Below are positions 20,281-20,494 of a stretch of DNA of 20,494 nt, one piece after another. The translations under genes and the position numbers were made by a program. The stretch covers positions 1-20,494 of the forward strand of contig CAMLNW010000012.1 in assembly GCA_946481495.1 (NCBI GenBank). The letters are read 5' to 3'. The notes beneath the pieces were generated by a model. It saw only the letters and a list, made by a program, of their open reading frames with translations. It ran no database searches and had not been told where the DNA came from. Each line of letters begins with the position of its first letter. Within the stretch, counting starts at the first letter, position 1. Source of the DNA: an uncultured Actinomycetes bacterium. GTDB lineage: Bacteria > Actinomycetota > Thermoleophilia > Solirubrobacterales > Thermoleophilaceae.

Positions 20281-20494
20281 CACACGCATCGACCTCACCG
20301 ACGCACCGGACATCCTCGGCGACTACCCCGGCGAGATGCGCTTCCTCACCGGAGCCCTCGACGCCGAGCAGTCCGCCCTCACCTACCGCCGCATGCCACC
20401 CGACACCGGCGGTCGCGGCAGCTACGGCCACCGCCACAAGACCCAGGAGGAGCTCTACCTCGTCGTCGAGGGAACCCTCACCTTCAAGATCGGC
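20270..20494 (+). CDS. Cupin-domain protein, 5' part
   Basis: An ATG at 20270 opens 75 codons to the window edge. The product begins MGDYTRIDLTDAPDILGDYPGEMRF and contains the first cupin motif, GHRHKTQEELYLVVEG (residues ~53-68), with the metal-ligand His-x-His and the Glu ahead of the strand, then TLTFKIG. Single-domain cupins bind Fe, Zn or Mn and have very varied roles, so none is assigned. The rest is outside the window. It starts 16 bases after the M23 stop, and the start codon sits in a hairpin loop; a shared transcript with the M23 gene is possible. Confidence 0.85.
   Translation, partial: MGDYTRIDLTDAPDILGDYPGEMRFLTGALDAEQSALTYRRMPPDTGGRGSYGHRHKTQEELYLVVEGTLTFKIG

Overview
The window is a dense, GC-rich stretch (short intergenic gaps, frequent GTG starts, stop/start overlaps) with an actinobacterial character. 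I place it most likely in the Thermoleophilia/Solirubrobacterales (Conexibacter/Solirubrobacter-like). The basis is the rplM-rpsI-glmM-glmS-acpS-nnr-alr order, a short five-helix CtaE, an IdeR/DtxR-type iron box and an actinobacterial-style cyclic di-AMP riboswitch ahead of a wall peptidase. The taxonomic placement is inference.

Left part (1-1907, + strand): the 3' end of a UspA-like gene, cytochrome c oxidase subunit III, a 35-residue single-helix membrane ORF and an inositol-monophosphatase-family phosphatase. Positions 1754-6178 (- strand) hold a respiratory/iron block: a lipoprotein fusing cytochrome c to a cupredoxin, then an iron box, then an EfeO/imelysin-like lipoprotein and a very long FTR1-type iron permease. 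The FTR1 tail runs 154 bp antisense into the phosphatase gene. A GT4 glycosyltransferase (6178-7692) lies upstream of the cytochrome gene, with stop and start overlapping. A small CxC/CxxC protein (7751-8017, +) meets a Gly-rich membrane protein (8014-8367, -) inside a perfect 20-bp palindrome.

Centre and right (8014-19092, all - strand): twelve co-directional genes. In transcription order they are rplM, rpsI, glmM, glmS, acpS, nnrE/nnrD fusion, CBS-pair protein, alr, cca-type nucleotidyltransferase, infA, a secreted protein and the Gly-rich membrane protein. They combine ribosome assembly, UDP-GlcNAc and D-Ala supply for peptidoglycan, ACP activation, NAD(P)HX repair and tRNA 3'-end processing. 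S9 carries an acidic N-terminal extension of about 160 residues.

Right edge (19161-20494, +): a c-di-AMP (ydaO-type) riboswitch leads into an M23 peptidase gene broken by a 47-bp insertion. The insertion is bounded by an 11-bp direct repeat, and its translation resembles the catalytic-lysine motif of carbon-nitrogen hydrolases. A cupin-domain gene follows and runs off the end.

Most notable: the M23 insertion and its riboswitch, the S9 extension, the triple-half-site iron box, an EF-hand loop in the EfeO-like protein whose HxxE motif looks degenerate, and two mutually exclusive hairpins ahead of glmS. No stretch above 300 bases lacks a gene; the longest gap (19093-19354) holds the riboswitch. 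I saw no tRNA, rRNA, CRISPR array, insertion sequence or prophage.
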